Part shown: in pieces, positions 63,723 through 64,000 of the stretch
How positions within the stretch are numbered: the first letter of the stretch is position 1
How the letters are laid out: each line of letters begins with the position of its first letter
Source: Trochalopteron elliotii
Taxonomy: Eukaryota > Chordata > Aves > Passeriformes > Leiothrichidae
Reading direction: 5' to 3'
NCBI GenBank assembly: GCA_024734555.1
Contig: JANPWX010000172.1
Span: 2,438,640 to 2,502,639, forward strand
Length of the DNA: 64,000 nucleotides
The notes under the pieces: model-generated
Seen by the model: only the letters and a program-made list of their open reading frames with translations
Database searches by the model: none
Told to the model about the DNA's origin: nothing
Translations under genes and position numbers: made by a program

Positions 63723-64000
63723 TACCCAGCACCTAAGCAGATGGTAACACTTATTAAATATATTAAAGCAGAAGAAAACACAGCAGAAAAGGAGGCAACT
63801 ATTACCGAACATGTTGTGACAAGGGAAAAAACAATTTCCATGTTTTCCCTGCAGCAGAAGTCTGTGAATTCCAGACTGAAGAAATTGGGGGACGACATGA
63901 AATCAACTGCAAACAATGAACAAGCATCCAATGACAATAAAACATCGCCCTTACCCTCAGCAGAGTTATCGATGCTCAGATCAAAGCCTCATTTTCAAAC
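63723..64000 (+). CDS. Partial protein-coding exon, gene unrecognised
   Basis: A frame on the + strand is open from 63723 (just after in-frame TAG 63720-63722) to the window end, 92 codons plus two bases, and continues beyond. From the first ATG (63741; G at +4 but C at -3, a moderate context) it reads 86 residues. Residues 1-33 are Lys/Glu/Thr-rich. Residues 34-55 have spaced hydrophobics (M34, L37, V42, L46, L49, M53) among Lys/Arg/Asp, like an amphipathic or coiled helix. Residues 56-86 are Asn/Ser/Pro-rich, with PLPSAELSML. No signal peptide or membrane segment is seen. Five CpGs occur in or at the edge of the exon, in otherwise CpG-poor DNA. It may be entered by splicing at an AG at 63722, 63729 or 63740, or it may be the first coding exon. 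The composition suggests the start of a large exon of a disordered or coiled-coil protein. A recent pseudogene cannot be excluded. Confidence 0.5.

Noticed and set aside
63710..63937. 75-codon minus-strand open frame with hydrophobic stretches
   Set aside because: It is the complement of the better-supported + strand exon at 63723-64000. Its hydrophobicity follows from the Lys/Glu-rich codons opposite.
1..64000. Search for CRISPR arrays, operons, phage-like or toxin-antitoxin systems, rRNA, telomeric or satellite arrays
   Set aside because: No spaced direct repeats, no compact gene clusters, no rRNA landmarks, and no TTAGGG or long tandem arrays were seen. The CR1 element and CpG depletion identify vertebrate nuclear DNA.

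Overview
The window looks like nuclear DNA from a bird, or less likely another sauropsid. It is AT-rich and strongly CpG-depleted. It contains a clear but decayed CR1 non-LTR retrotransposon tail (15313-15942, + strand), the characteristic LINE of birds, turtles and crocodilians. That this is the only clear transposable element in 64 kb fits the repeat-poor genomes of birds. Nothing suggests bacterial, viral, plasmid or organellar DNA: no operons, no dense long ORFs, no rRNA, tRNA or CRISPR.

Layout. The left edge (1-240) is a small CpG-rich patch with a near-perfect RFX/X-box-like palindrome at 191-205, possibly the margin of a promoter or exon. About 62 kb of gene-poor, intron-like or intergenic sequence follows. 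Within it I mark the CR1 element, two short remnants that resemble older interspersed repeats, several microsatellites and homopolymer tracts, and possible conserved non-coding elements around 7.2-7.5 kb and 37.0-37.4 kb. A GC/CpG-rich block with an 11-bp inverted repeat lies at 61.34-61.74 kb. The last 278 bases (63723-64000) hold the best protein-coding candidate: an open frame on the + strand that runs off the window edge, with hydrophilic protein-like composition and retained CpGs. I do not recognise the gene.

Several short + strand segments have both a good 3' splice acceptor and a good 5' splice donor at exon-like spacing. The best are 3942-3975 and 29081-29152; 7752-7800 and 45049-45143 keep an open frame. 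With the terminal open frame they are compatible with one long + strand transcript, coding or lncRNA, but that is inference. Eye-scanning for splice sites over 64 kb produces false positives. Most short open frames in the window look like chance.

I found no convincing new biological system. The items most worth checking are the exon at the right edge, the 34-nt microexon candidate with a full-consensus donor, and the CpG/X-box patch at the left edge.
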